Positions 53,501 through 62,451 are shown, counted from the first letter of the stretch. The stretch is 64,000 nt of DNA from Betaproteobacteria bacterium (GCA_025362735.1 JANYFL010000017.1:1-64000); one strand, 5' to 3'. Made by a program: numbers and translations. Notes: generated by a model from the letters alone, not told the origin.

Positions 53501-56500
53501 ATGTCTGTATCGCCGCAAAGTTTTCGGTACTAATCTGCAAGCTGCGCAAACGAATGCCGGTCAGTGTGGCCGACATCAACGAAGCCCGCTGGACGTGGCT
53601 GGATTGCCGGTACTTGTCGATCACCGCGCGTAAAGTGCCGCCGTTGTCAGAGGCCGCTGTCGCAAAGGTCAATTGCGCTTTCGCATTCGGAGCAATGCGC
53701 AAGCGCACCGCCAGAGCGCAGACCGGGTCAAGACCGGTGTCGAGTTTGACCACGGGATTGGACGATGTATCAGACCCTGTGCCGGACATGAACCGGGGGA
53801 CATCATCCAGCGTGGCCAGCGGCTGGTTCACGCTCTGATTGCGACCGAGCCAGCGTTGCCGATCAGTTTGTACACGGACGCTCACCACTTGAGGATCGGA
53901 TGCCGCCAGGAAATGCGCAGCCTGCAAGCCTTGCTCCGTTGCCAGACGCGGGCTGCGCTCGAACAGCAGGGCCTGATCGACCGGGTCCCATTCGGCATGC
54001 ACGAACAGATTTGAAAACGCAGGATGGGCTTCATCGGCACGTGGATCAGCGAGCGTTACTTCGAAGGCCGACAGTAGTTCGATATCAAGGACGCGATCGC
54101 TGAGGTTGCGCAGTTCGACCTGTCTGAATTCAATATCGTCTTCCGGACTTACCCATACGGTGGTGTGCACTTGCAACCCGGGCCACGCTGCGTCGTAGCA
54201 CACGCGATCAGCGTGATAGATACTCTTGTAATGGGCAGCGGGATCGGGAGCAGGGTGTTGGGTGATCGAAACCATATGAGGTTGCCGATCCCAGCGCACA
54301 TAAAAAAAGCTGCCGAAGGCATCGCGCAAGGCATCGTCCCGCCAGCGCGTAATGCCCATTTGTCCCCAACGGCTCCAGCCTGCGCCATTCGACCGCAGCG
54401 AAACACTGTAGCGGCCATTCGACAGCACATGAGTCGGTTCAAGCGCATTCAATCCAGGCAAGACTTCGCGCAGCAGTCGTGGGGCGTGTCGTCGCAGTGC
54501 TTGTGACGGCGGAACCGCAGACGGCGTGTAGAGCATCGACACCTCACGTGGCACGCGCTCATGCAGCAGTGAAGCGACGGCTTCAATATGGGGATTGGCC
54601 ATGCCCCAGCGTTGCGCAAGACCGTCGAGCAACACGTTGGCAAGCGCCACGATACTCATGCCCTGGTGATGCGCCATATAAGTTCCAACTGGCGTGAAGG
54701 CTTCATTACCGTTTTGACGCGCAGGAGAGAAATCGAGGGCCTCGATAAATCCGTAGCGGTTGCGCGCTGACAGATTTTCCAGGGCTGTGAAATTCAGGGC
54801 TGCACGATGCGGCGCGATCTGTGCTGCGAGAGCCGTCGCATACGGTGCGATGACGAGTTCATCTGTGGGCGTGCGGCGCAAGGCCAATCGGGGCACGCCC
54901 TGCGGCGCGTATTGATAGGCCAGCGTGTGATCGCTGCCTGCATAGGCTGACTCGGAGATTCCCCATGGAATGTTGTGTTCCTCGACAAAAGCCATCTGCT
55001 CTCTCAGCGCGGCATGGCAGGCATCCCACAAGACACTTCCCTGCGGTTCGTTGAGTACCAGGCTGGGCATCAGATATTCGAACATGGATCCCGACCATGA
55101 ACGCAGACCTGCGCCGGTACTCACTGCATAAAACAAGCGCCCCAGTGAAGACCAGTGGCTCACCGGAACATCGCCTTTGGCGATGGCCAGCAAACTGGTG
55201 AGACGCGATTCGGAAGCGAGCAGGTCATAGAAGCCTGCATCGAGTTCCTGTTCTGCGACCCGATAACCAATGTGAAACAAATGCCGTTTGCGGTGATACA
55301 GAAAACTGAAATCAGCTTGCCAGGCGAGTTGTTCGCACTGTCGCGCGAGTGCTTGTAAACGATGGATGGCATCAGGTGTTGACGGTGTATAAGCCTGCGC
55401 GTCGAGTGCCGCCGAGCGTAAAGTTGCGCGGTGATCGGCCAGATGCCACCTCAATTTTTCTCGCATATCTGGAGGCAGGCTCGAACGCTTGACCAGCAAT
55501 GGCGCGAGGCGTTGTCTCGATACGCGAATGGCTCGTTGGCTTGCCGTGGTGTCATACGGCGCTCGCGCCAGTTCCAGACAGGCTTGAGCGACTGCAAGCA
55601 AATGACCACTGAGATTGCCGCTGTCCACCGTCGATACATACATGGGCAGCAGCGGAGCGCAGGTCTGTGTGTCGTACCAGTTCAGGAAGTGGCCGCGATG
55701 ACGTTGCAAGCGGTTCAGCGTTGCCAGTGTCGCTTCCATGCGTGTCAACAATTCCTGCGTTCCGATCCACCCGAACTGACGGGCACACGCCACGCTGAGT
55801 AGATACAAACCGATATTGGTCGGCGAGGTGCGATGCGCCACGATGTCGTGTGGCAGCGTCTGCAAGTTATCGGGTGGGAGGTAATTGTCTTCGGCTCTCA
55901 CACAGCGCTCGAACAGACGCCAGGTGTCGCGTGCAATGCCTTCCAGATAAATTTGATCCGGTAGAGGCAAGCTCGCGTCTTCGTTGGCGGGACGAGTCCG
56001 GCTCACCCACCAGATCCAGACGGGTGATGCCCCCCACAACAAACACAGGATCAAAGCGAGTCCCGGGCTGGGTGTGTCGATGACAAGTAGAACAGAAAAA
56101 AGGAGCAGGGCCAGTAGTGGGGGGCTCCAGTGCTGACGCATGACATCCAGGAAATTTGTTTTTGCCGAGGCTTGTGCTGCGGCAGCTGTCGTCCATTGCA
56201 GCAAGTGACGATGACTGATGCTCATTCGGTAGAGCGCACGACCAATGGCATCGATTGCCAACAATGCATGTTGCAACAGTTGCGCGATATGCCACAGACC
56301 GCCCCATAGTGCACGGACCAAATCCATCGAAGCCTGGCGATAAAAATGAAGTTTGGCCAAGTCATCCCGACTGGGCGAGAACCCGGCAACGGCACCCATC
56401 AAGGGCCCGGCAAAAAATGCAGCCATCACCAGGCTCAATGCAGTCCAGGGCGACACAATTGCAGTACCGAGCGCCAGTAGCAGCAAGGCCAATGACATCG

Positions 56501-58994
56501 GTGCGACCAGAGAACGTCTGAGATTGTCAAACATTTTCCAGCGATTGATGGCACACAGCGGGTAGCGTGGCCTCAGCAAGAAGGGCAAGAGCTGCCAGTC
56601 GCCGCGCGTCCAGCGATGCACGCGCGACGCGGCTACATCGGCATGAAACGGCGCATCTTCGATCAGGGTGATATCGGTCACTGCGGCACACCGCGCGATC
56701 GAACCTTCGAGCAAATCGTGGCTCAACACCCGTCCTTCGGGGAGGCGATTCGACAGGACGGCATGCATGGCCTGTACGTTCAACAAGCCCTTGCCGGTGA
56801 AAGTGCCTTCACCGAACAGGTCCTGATAAATTTCCGAGGTTGCTGCGCTGTAAGGGTCAATGCCGCACTGGCCGGAAAACAGCCAATGAAACAAGGTGAA
56901 ATTCCGCGCCGCCGGTAATGGCGTCACGATGCGGGGTTGCAGGATGCCATAGCCATTAACCACGCGACGCCAGTCCGCATCGAGCTTGGGTTGATTGTGT
57001 GGGTGCGCGGCGACGCCGACCAGTTCACGCAAACGTCCGGGCGGGAGCTGGGTATCGCTATCCAGTGTCACGATGTACTTGATGCTGGTTCCGAGACGTG
57101 ATGCCTCACCCAGATCCATGAATGCGGCAGACGAGCCTTCGGCCAATACTGAAATCAGTTGTTCCAGCTTGCCGCGTTTGCGTTCCCAACCAATCCAGCG
57201 TTGTTCGGTCTCGCTGTATTGACGCTTACGATGCAATACGATGAAGCGCGGTGCGTCACTGTCATCGACAACAGGATGGCGTTCGATATGGATTGCATTG
57301 AGCGCATCGATCTGTTCGATTGCATCAGTCAGCAAGGCGTCATCAGACGCGACATGCTCAGTTTCCGCATCGGCCCAATCGGTTAACAGGGCGAACTGTG
57401 CTTGACGTTCCGGATTGGCAAGGTAATGCAATTGCAAGCGATGAACCAGATCGCGTGTGGACGCCGTATCCGTGAGGAAGCCTGGAATGGCCACGATGAC
57501 TCGATGATCGGGTGGAATGCCATTGGTCATCGCCAGGCGGGGCAGATGACGCGGTCGAGCAGACTCGCTGATCATGCGGTTGATGATGGCCACAATGGCT
57601 TCGGATGCCGGGAACAGCATCAGTAGCGCAGCGGCCCAACTTAACCAAAAGGCATGGTCTGTCGTGGCATGCCATAGCGCCGGTTCAGCGCTGCGATGGA
57701 GCAGCCAGGCAACCAAACCCAAGCTACCGAGCAGCAACGCGCCCAGATAAAGCGGTAGAGCAGTGCGGCGAAAAGTCGCTCGCCAGGGCAAGCCAACACG
57801 TTCGTGCAATCCGAGGGACTGCAGCAAAGTCGGTCGGCCTGAACCGTATAACCAGTGACTGGCTCCACCAGTTGCAGTGTCATCGTGCAGATGTTCATGC
57901 ATCAGATCGAGCAGGGTTTGAGCCACATGGACTTCGCTCTTGCGGCTCTTCTTTGCCAGTTGCTCAATGCCGTGCAAAGTTTGATCGCGCGTGGCCGCAT
58001 CTTCGGCTGCAAATATGGGCGATGTCAGCATCAATCGCATTAAGGTGCTGGTGCGAGCAATGATGTCGGGCCAATCAGCATCACCGATGGCACGCAAGGA
58101 AGTCACGGCATTACTGACGCTCAGATTATCGGCGGCCTGATCCGCACTTTGCTGGGCCTGCATGGCAGCGGCATCAGGCAAGGCCTTGTGCAGCCACTCA
58201 TAATATTCAGGCCGATCCACATCTGGTGTTGAATGCTTGTGTTCTTGCAGACGTTGCGCCATCTGCGCGAGAAAGACTCGGCCTACACCACGTTGATTGA
58301 GCAGATCAAGCAGCTGGTCAAGTACTGTCAATGAAGTGGTTTCGATCTGATCGCAACACAGATTGGCGACCTCGCGTGCGGCTTTGTTGGTTGCGACACG
58401 TTCTGCCAGACGACGCAGGTTTTCAATCAGGACGACACGCAGCGTCGTGGGTAGCGCCCACATCTCGCCGAGATTCAGTTCGCGTGTTTCCTGATAAGCG
58501 CTGAGAAACTGAATCAGCAGGTCTTCATCAAAGGCACCGTCGGTATGGGCGACAAAAGCCCAGGCCACGCCGTAAATGCGGGGCAGCCCCGCCAGGGGTT
58601 CATCCAACAGTAACGGCAAGGCACGAAAATAACTGCGCGGCAGTCCTTCGTGAATTTCTTTCAGCTGGGCTTCGATCAGATGAAAGTTATCCAGTAACCA
58701 CTCGGCGGCAGGACTGATGTCGTAACCTGTGCTGGCTTGCACGCCGATATAACGGTGTGCCTCGCGCAAGATTTGGATGTTGCTACTCAGCCTTGGAAAA
58801 AAATTCGCTGTGCGCGGTGATGCTCTGGCTGCACGATGCGTTTCACCCAGGCTCCGACCATGCTGGGCAAATCGTTGCAGTCCGAAAATCTCGGAGCGTA
58901 TCGGTGGTTCAACCAGGCCGCATGAACAATCCAGGATGTCGCATAAAGCTTGCGATGCATCGGGGACAAGGCCTAGTAAACCGGTTTGCGCCAT
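50514..58994 (-). CDS. ndvB: Cyclic beta-1,2-glucan synthase (NdvB/ChvB type)
   Basis: A 2826-residue multidomain inner-membrane enzyme. The N-terminal soluble part (about 1-410) is followed by membrane helices near 415-475. A GT84 glucosyltransferase domain has DSDTQLPPGR near 643 and WTRGDWQLLPFLLRPRYPL as acceptor-side motif, then more helices near 830-880 and 960-1000. The C-terminal half (about 1500-2800) contains a glycoside-phosphorylase-like GH94 region (GTGDWNDGMNRVG, YPPGVRENGGQYSHAG) that sets chain length. It makes and exports cyclic beta-1,2-glucans for periplasmic osmoadaptation and host interaction. The ATG at 58994 has AAGGA inside the preceding gene's stop. Confidence 0.95.
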   Translation of the reverse strand: MAQTGLLGLVPDASQALCDILDCSCGLVEPPIRSEIFGLQRFAQHGRSLGETHRAARASPRTANFFPRLSSNIQILREAHRYIGVQASTGYDISPAAEWLLDNFHLIEAQLKEIHEGLPRSYFRALPLLLDEPLAGLPRIYGVAWAFVAHTDGAFDEDLLIQFLSAYQETRELNLGEMWALPTTLRVVLIENLRRLAERVATNKAAREVANLCCDQIETTSLTVLDQLLDLLNQRGVGRVFLAQMAQRLQEHKHSTPDVDRPEYYEWLHKALPDAAAMQAQQSADQAADNLSVSNAVTSLRAIGDADWPDIIARTSTLMRLMLTSPIFAAEDAATRDQTLHGIEQLAKKSRKSEVHVAQTLLDLMHEHLHDDTATGGASHWLYGSGRPTLLQSLGLHERVGLPWRATFRRTALPLYLGALLLGSLGLVAWLLHRSAEPALWHATTDHAFWLSWAAALLMLFPASEAIVAIINRMISESARPRHLPRLAMTNGIPPDHRVIVAIPGFLTDTASTRDLVHRLQLHYLANPERQAQFALLTDWADAETEHVASDDALLTDAIEQIDALNAIHIERHPVVDDSDAPRFIVLHRKRQYSETEQRWIGWERKRGKLEQLISVLAEGSSAAFMDLGEASRLGTSIKYIVTLDSDTQLPPGRLRELVGVAAHPHNQPKLDADWRRVVNGYGILQPRIVTPLPAARNFTLFHWLFSGQCGIDPYSAATSEIYQDLFGEGTFTGKGLLNVQAMHAVLSNRLPEGRVLSHDLLEGSIARCAAVTDITLIEDAPFHADVAASRVHRWTRGDWQLLPFLLRPRYPLCAINRWKMFDNLRRSLVAPMSLALLLLALGTAIVSPWTALSLVMAAFFAGPLMGAVAGFSPSRDDLAKLHFYRQASMDLVRALWGGLWHIAQLLQHALLAIDAIGRALYRMSISHRHLLQWTTAAAAQASAKTNFLDVMRQHWSPPLLALLLFSVLLVIDTPSPGLALILCLLWGASPVWIWWVSRTRPANEDASLPLPDQIYLEGIARDTWRLFERCVRAEDNYLPPDNLQTLPHDIVAHRTSPTNIGLYLLSVACARQFGWIGTQELLTRMEATLATLNRLQRHRGHFLNWYDTQTCAPLLPMYVSTVDSGNLSGHLLAVAQACLELARAPYDTTASQRAIRVSRQRLAPLLVKRSSLPPDMREKLRWHLADHRATLRSAALDAQAYTPSTPDAIHRLQALARQCEQLAWQADFSFLYHRKRHLFHIGYRVAEQELDAGFYDLLASESRLTSLLAIAKGDVPVSHWSSLGRLFYAVSTGAGLRSWSGSMFEYLMPSLVLNEPQGSVLWDACHAALREQMAFVEEHNIPWGISESAYAGSDHTLAYQYAPQGVPRLALRRTPTDELVIAPYATALAAQIAPHRAALNFTALENLSARNRYGFIEALDFSPARQNGNEAFTPVGTYMAHHQGMSIVALANVLLDGLAQRWGMANPHIEAVASLLHERVPREVSMLYTPSAVPPSQALRRHAPRLLREVLPGLNALEPTHVLSNGRYSVSLRSNGAGWSRWGQMGITRWRDDALRDAFGSFFYVRWDRQPHMVSITQHPAPDPAAHYKSIYHADRVCYDAAWPGLQVHTTVWVSPEDDIEFRQVELRNLSDRVLDIELLSAFEVTLADPRADEAHPAFSNLFVHAEWDPVDQALLFERSPRLATEQGLQAAHFLAASDPQVVSVRVQTDRQRWLGRNQSVNQPLATLDDVPRFMSGTGSDTSSNPVVKLDTGLDPVCALAVRLRIAPNAKAQLTFATAASDNGGTLRAVIDKYRQSSHVQRASLMSATLTGIRLRSLQISTENFAAIQTLTTALVFSLTRPDRRRLPRSDATEKVCDRRLLWRFGISGDRPVILVSASVTQGLGLLRAMGHALRLWSWGGIACDLVVLNAEPASYQMTLQREITTLRERHEAETGAQSGHPGSTSFHALRSEELSADELSTLHALARVRLHADGRPLHYHVQTWCELHEQALQQRLDISSSELALASNPSTPLPAPAGMFAASSGEFRFQVSPRLRPKRPWINVLSNPAFGTQISEAGGGYTWALNSRLNQLTAWSNDPVTDPPSEWLLIQDRRTMQAWSVAPSNTGEEPVVYRVSHAQGYTIISHTRGDLDVTVWWCVDIKTSVKQIRLRIVNRGNKTQYLRMVGIAEWMMGANRADRSTVHTALHRQRLPTQKVTALLCTQRERSAGFGNGTAFLALAEATDATEDWTCDRRECFDARGRLALPDQFGQRSGDGLDPCAALSTQATLTSGETVERVFLLGFAENPEAARQLAVLSATTPATQRLDEVRNYWDQLLTAATVKTPDPLFDVMVNRWLLYQSVSCRLWAKAGFYQAGGAIGYRDQLQDAMALAWAAPHILREQIVLAASRQFAEGDVQHWWHMPTGAGVRTHFSDDLLWLPYACAHYLRTTGDQTLFDQNVAFIEGAAIPEGAEDAYYVPAISSHSVSVYEHAARAIDHSLRVGTHGLPLMGTGDWNDGMNRVGHEGRGESVWLGWFLCTIVAGFAPLAHERGEHERANRWERAALGWKAALNDAAWDGQWFKRAFFDDGQALGSHANSEARIDLIAQAWAVLSGAAPHASQRMAMTAVEDHLIDHEAGLIRLLDPPLAHAEPSAGYIQAYPPGVRENGGQYSHAGVWALMAQAKYAQSQPDSTDLGDLAYRSFTWLSPAHRSKHSTQSEAYGIEPYVMAGDIYSQPPYVGRGGWSWYTGAAAWMHRAAIESIFGLQQDAQNLCFTPCLPSHWHQAELTLKREGRSMRFILIRATAETALAATSQWSAQLLRPGQPLNWPSLGPATCFTIPLHAE

Positions 58995-58997
58995 TCC

Positions 58998-59240
58998 TTA
59001 AAAAATCAGAAAACTGAAACCAATCAATAACGATGCCACCGCGAGCGTCGTTACAAAACGTGTCGCAACAAAGCCATTCATGGATTCGGCGGCACAGTAA
59101 AGCGTGAACAGTCGGCCATGCAAACGCTTGCATCGATCCAGGTGTTCAACCAGTGCTGACAATTCGGGCTGTGATGTTCTCGCGGTATCGCCAAATGATG
59201 CGGTACTCCAGCTGGGGCTGGAAATGAGGGCTGTATCCAT
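58998..59240 (-). CDS. Small tail-anchored membrane protein coupled to ndvB
   Basis: An 80-residue protein with a polar N-terminal half (HLDRCKRLHGRLF) and one C-terminal membrane segment (about 60-80, FVTTLAVASLLIGFSFLIF). GGAG lies 7 bases before the ATG at 59240, and the stop is 3 bases from the ndvB start, with the ndvB ribosome site inside its last codons. Translational coupling is therefore likely. I do not recognise a family. Confidence 0.62.
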   Translation of the reverse strand: MDTALISSPSWSTASFGDTARTSQPELSALVEHLDRCKRLHGRLFTLYCAAESMNGFVATRFVTTLAVASLLIGFSFLIF

Positions 59241-59430
59241 TAGATGCTCCGCCCGCCCAGACGAAATCTGAACGGAAAAAAGGAAGGGTGGGCGTACGTG
59301 CAGACAAAATCTCAGGAGTAATCCTGTTCATGGCAAGTCGCAACGACGCGATGAATGGATGGTAGGTCTCTGAGCCTATGACGTATGTCGGACGCCATGC
59401 CGTGGCACCGGTAAAGGGCACTGAAATATG

Positions 59431-59461
59431 GAAAAAATAAAAAAGGTAGCGACCTCTACCT
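59431..59461 (-). terminator. Orphan Rho-independent terminator on the minus strand
   Basis: Stem AGGTAG / CTACCT (59444-59449, 59456-59461) with a six-base loop, followed on the minus strand by TTTTTTATTTTTTC. It lies 22 bases after the stop of the coding remnant at 59484 and has no intact gene in front of it. Confidence 0.7.
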
Positions 59462-59483
59462 CAATCTTTCTTAAATTTTTCTT

Positions 59484-59648
59484 TTATGTGTGATAGCGAA
59501 CAGACAATTTTGATCCGATGTACTGATTATTCTTCATCTTAATCGACTGGTCAGCAGCATGCACCAGTAAATATTTTCTGCCTTGAATATCAACCTGAAA
59601 CTGATCCGTGTTGCATAAATGTCGAAGCGTTGTCGTCCTACAGATTGG
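59484..59648 (-). pseudogene. Possible 3' coding remnant ahead of the orphan terminator
   Basis: A 54-codon open stretch on the minus strand bounded by TAG (59649-59651) and TAA (59484-59486), with a protein-like composition: NTDQFQVDIQGRKYLLVHAA, then MKNNQYIGSKLSVRYHT. No ATG precedes the coding-looking part; a GTG or the internal ATG would give only 26 or 17 residues. No family is recognised. It is either a decayed gene end or a very small protein. Confidence 0.35.
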
Positions 59649-59773
59649 CTACCCATCGTCCGATATTTCATGTCATGAATTTCACCAACAATGTGAATAC
59701 TTTTTCGGCATTGAAATCCTTTGCAAGTCAGTGTCGAGTCAAGCAAAAAATATTTACTTACCACGAGGTTCAC

Positions 59774-60835
59774 ATGAACAAGATGAAAAATATTGCAGCA
59801 ACTGTCGCCCTTATGGGATGTGCTATTTCCGCCAGTGCTCTGGCCCAAAGCAGTCCCTATGAGACACCCGCTCCCGGTGCCTATAACCCTTCCTGGTATG
59901 TGGCGCCAAGTATCAACGTCATGGATCCCGACAACAAGTTCAGCAAGGACAACCGCGGCGAAGGTGTTGGCCTGCGCTTTGGCAAGCCCGTATCGGATTA
60001 CTGGGACATTCAGATGGGTGGAACCTTCTCGCGCGCTCATGAAGGTCCAAGGAGCTATCGACAAAATACCCTCGGTCTTGACGGACTGTTTTTGTTTTCA
60101 CGCGAACGCTTCCGTCCATTTCTCTTGATCGGCGGTGGTGCTGAATACGACAAGGTGAAGATTCCCACCCGTATCTCCAAGGCTACCTCACCCTACATTA
60201 ACGCCGGGCTGGGTTTTCAATACTCGTTTGATGACCAATGGGGTATGCAGGCTGATCTACGCCGTGCGCACAGCTATATTCGTGGCAATGATTTCAGCTT
60301 TGATCGTGCCAATACCAATATCCTGACCGTCGGTCTGACGTATGCGTTCGATAAGCCGAGACAGCCAGTTCGTGTTGCTCAAGCAGAACCGATGCCAGCG
60401 CCGATGGCCGCTCCTGCACCGGCTCCAGTTACGCCGCCTCCGCCTCCCCCGCGCTTTGAACGCTACACACTTTCATCGACCGAATTGTTTGCATTTGACA
60501 GTGCTGAGTTGCGCACCCCGCAGCCCAAGCTCGACGAAATTAGTGGTGTCCTGAAGCAGAACACCCAAGTCAATAACGTCATGATTACGGGTTACACCGA
60601 CCGTCTGGGTAGTGACAAATATAACCAGAAATTATCGGAGCGCCGTGCGAATGCGGTCAAGGCTTATTTGATCGGTAAAGGTGTGGATGCGAGTCGTCTG
60701 ACTGCCGTCGGTAAAGGCGAAAGCAACCCGGTCGTGGAATGTAACGACAAGAAGCGCGCCGATTTGATCAAGTGTTTAGAGCCGAATCGCCGCGTCGAAG
60801 TTGAACAAATCGTCATCGAGCGCCGTGTACAGTAA
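59774..60835 (+). CDS. OmpA-family outer-membrane protein
   Basis: A 353-residue porin. A signal peptide (about 1-25, ending SALAQ) precedes an eight-stranded OmpA-like beta-barrel (about 30-200), a P/A-rich linker (PMPAPMAAPAPAPVTPPPP) and a C-terminal OmpA/MotB peptidoglycan-binding domain. In the latter, ITGYTDRLGSDKYNQKLSERR carries the diaminopimelate-binding D and R, and C-terminal cysteines (VVECNDKK, IKCLEPN) can pair. GAGG precedes the ATG at 59774; 48 codons upstream are open but lack a signal. A terminator follows the stop. Confidence 0.93.
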   Translation: MNKMKNIAATVALMGCAISASALAQSSPYETPAPGAYNPSWYVAPSINVMDPDNKFSKDNRGEGVGLRFGKPVSDYWDIQMGGTFSRAHEGPRSYRQNTLGLDGLFLFSRERFRPFLLIGGGAEYDKVKIPTRISKATSPYINAGLGFQYSFDDQWGMQADLRRAHSYIRGNDFSFDRANTNILTVGLTYAFDKPRQPVRVAQAEPMPAPMAAPAPAPVTPPPPPPRFERYTLSSTELFAFDSAELRTPQPKLDEISGVLKQNTQVNNVMITGYTDRLGSDKYNQKLSERRANAVKAYLIGKGVDASRLTAVGKGESNPVVECNDKKRADLIKCLEPNRRVEVEQIVIERRVQ

Positions 60836-60855
60836 GCCCGATTACGCAGCTCCAG

Positions 60856-60881
60856 AAGCCAGCCACCGGGCTGGCTTTTTG
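60856..60881 (+). terminator. Rho-independent terminator of ompA
   Basis: Stem AAGCCAGCC / GGCTGGCTT with a four-base loop, then TTTTTG, 21 bases after the ompA stop. It excludes the upstream TTG at 60801 as start for the esterase gene. Confidence 0.9.
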
Positions 60882-60926
60882 ACGCGTATTTTCAATGCAA
60901 TTTTTCACAGACCGAACGGGATTTTG

Positions 60927-61958
60927 ATGGCCAAGCGCGTTCGCAAGAATTTTCTGGTACAAGCTTTTCAGCGTCAATTAAGTGCCATGACCCGCATTAC
61001 AATCCGCGAGGGTGCAAAGGTACTGAAGCGTTCCATCCGTTCCACAACCAAACAACTCAAAACGACCGTTCCGGCCAAAGGGAACTTGCATGCCAGCATC
61101 GCTTTTGCCGCCGCCGGAGCAAGACGCTACTACGTCTATAAACCACCCGGTGTAAAGCGCACCGAAAAACTGCCCCTCGTTGTGATGCTGCATGGTTGCG
61201 GACAGGATGCAAAAGGGTTTGCCGCCAGTACACAAATGAATCAGGTGGCCGCACGAGAGCGGTTCATTGTTCTTTATCCAGAACAGGATCGAGTCGCCAA
61301 TGCGCAGGGTTGCTGGAACTGGTATGGGACTGATACGGGTCGTGCCCAGGGTGAAGCCGCAATTATTCTGGCCGCCATCGATCAGGTCTGTTTGTTTCAT
61401 CCCGTGGATGACGGCCGGATCGCGATTGCGGGCCTATCCGCAGGTGCAAGCATGGCGGCCTTGATCGCTTCGCGCTACCCGGGTCGCTTTGAGGCGGTCG
61501 CCATGCACTCGGGAATTGGAACGGGTCTCGCGCATTCTTCTGCAAGCGTACTGGGTGCGATGCGTGGGCGCGGGACAGGTCCAGCACATGCGCCCGCAAA
61601 GTCTGCGGTCTTACCGGCCTTGCTGGTGATTCAAGGTAACAAGGATCACGTCGTCGCGCCGGTTAATGGAGCTCAGGCAGTCATACGTTGGGCTGCGGTG
61701 AGTGGCGCCCGCGCTGGTCATGCGCGGGCGGTGCAGCGCGGTTCTCGTTATCGCTCCACCGTTGTCGATTGGTGTGCCGATAAACGAATCGTCGCCACTT
61801 TGTGCGAAGTGGATGGTTTGGGCCATGCATGGAGCGGCGGTGCAATGGCTCATGCCTTCAGTGATCCCAAAGGGCCGGATGCAGCACGAATGATCTGGAG
61901 CTTCGCTGCTAAACAGTTCGCGCTTGCCGAGAATCGAGTCGCACAGATGAATCAGTAG
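60927..61958 (+). CDS. PHB depolymerase family alpha/beta-hydrolase (esterase)
   Basis: A 343-residue hydrolase. A basic N-terminal region (about 1-70) without a signal peptide is followed by an esterase/PHB-depolymerase domain: VVMLHGCGQDAKGFA (oxyanion hole) near residue 90, GLSAGASMAA with catalytic serine near 173, a D in GNKDHVVAP and H in DGLGHAWSGG. It may act on intracellular poly-3-hydroxybutyrate oligomers or other esters. The ATG at 60927 lies beyond the ompA terminator; an in-frame TTG within ompA was rejected. Confidence 0.87.
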   Translation: MAKRVRKNFLVQAFQRQLSAMTRITIREGAKVLKRSIRSTTKQLKTTVPAKGNLHASIAFAAAGARRYYVYKPPGVKRTEKLPLVVMLHGCGQDAKGFAASTQMNQVAARERFIVLYPEQDRVANAQGCWNWYGTDTGRAQGEAAIILAAIDQVCLFHPVDDGRIAIAGLSAGASMAALIASRYPGRFEAVAMHSGIGTGLAHSSASVLGAMRGRGTGPAHAPAKSAVLPALLVIQGNKDHVVAPVNGAQAVIRWAAVSGARAGHARAVQRGSRYRSTVVDWCADKRIVATLCEVDGLGHAWSGGAMAHAFSDPKGPDAARMIWSFAAKQFALAENRVAQMNQ

Positions 61959-62094
61959 TAAGGCATCGAACCATGTTCATGATTTACGGAAGATGCCGCT
62001 GTTTGCAGGACAGAAGAGTAGGGCGCTTCATTCAGCCATCACTGGGTTGAAAAGCGCGAGTTGTTAAACCGCAGTTTGAAAAAGAGGTGTCATC

Positions 62095-62310
62095 ATGAAA
62101 ACGAAACAAGGTTTTATCGTCACGACTATTGGCCTAAGCGTACTCATTAGCTTGAGTGCTTGCAGCGGGATGACTTCACGTGAAAAAAGTACGGCCGTTG
62201 GCGCCGGTGTCGGCGGCGTTGCGGGGGCGGTCCTGACTGGTGGCAGTACCGCCGGAGCAGTCGGCGGTGCTGTGGTTGGTGGCGTTGTTGGCAATCAGGT
62301 CGGCAAATAA
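62095..62310 (+). CDS. Small lipoprotein with glycine-zipper (OsmB-like)
   Basis: A 71-residue lipoprotein. Signal peptide and lipobox ISLSAC give a lipidated cysteine at residue 23. The rest is a glycine-zipper helix pair (AVGAGVGGVAGAVLTGG, AVGGAVVGGVVGNQVGK), as in OsmB-type osmotically inducible lipoproteins. AAAGAGGTG lies before the ATG. A strong terminator follows. Confidence 0.88.
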   Translation: MKTKQGFIVTTIGLSVLISLSACSGMTSREKSTAVGAGVGGVAGAVLTGGSTAGAVGGAVVGGVVGNQVGK

Positions 62311-62332
62311 AACGAGTTCTTTGTTGTACCGT

Positions 62333-62375
62333 AACGGCGTATGGCCTCAATCGGTCCATACGCCGTTTTTATTTT
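62333..62375 (+). terminator. Rho-independent terminator of the OsmB-like gene
   Basis: Twelve-base stem AACGGCGTATGG / CCATACGCCGTT with an 11-base loop and the tail TTTATTTT. Confidence 0.9.
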
Positions 62376-62388
62376 CTCCAGAGCGTGT

Positions 62389-62451
62389 CATCCATTAACC
62401 CGTGTCCACGTTATTCTCAAATTGCCTGCTGTCGGCATGAGTTAATGGATG
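62389..62451. repeat. Inverted repeat upstream of the patatin-like gene
   Basis: CATCCATTAAC (62389-62399) and GTTAATGGATG (62441-62451) form perfect 11-bp arms 41 bp apart, with near-matches beyond them. The element lies between the OsmB terminator and the patatin-like gene and could be an operator pair or remnant of a mobile-element end. Confidence 0.6.

Larger units (their letters stand above)
59241..59773. other. Gene-poor region between the small membrane protein and ompA
   Basis: About 530 bp. It contains an orphan minus-strand terminator (59431-59461) and, just upstream of it on that strand, a protein-like open stretch without a start (59484-59648). The divergent promoters of the ndvB unit and ompA must also be here; none is clear enough to place. 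Confidence 0.55.

Noticed and set aside
59534-60064. A 176-residue minus-strand frame overlapping the ompA start
   Set aside because: It is antisense to the signal peptide and barrel of a well-supported porin and has no family resemblance.
60801-60926. Extending the esterase gene upstream to a TTG inside ompA
   Set aside because: It would run through the ompA terminator hairpin, and the added residues have no conserved sense.
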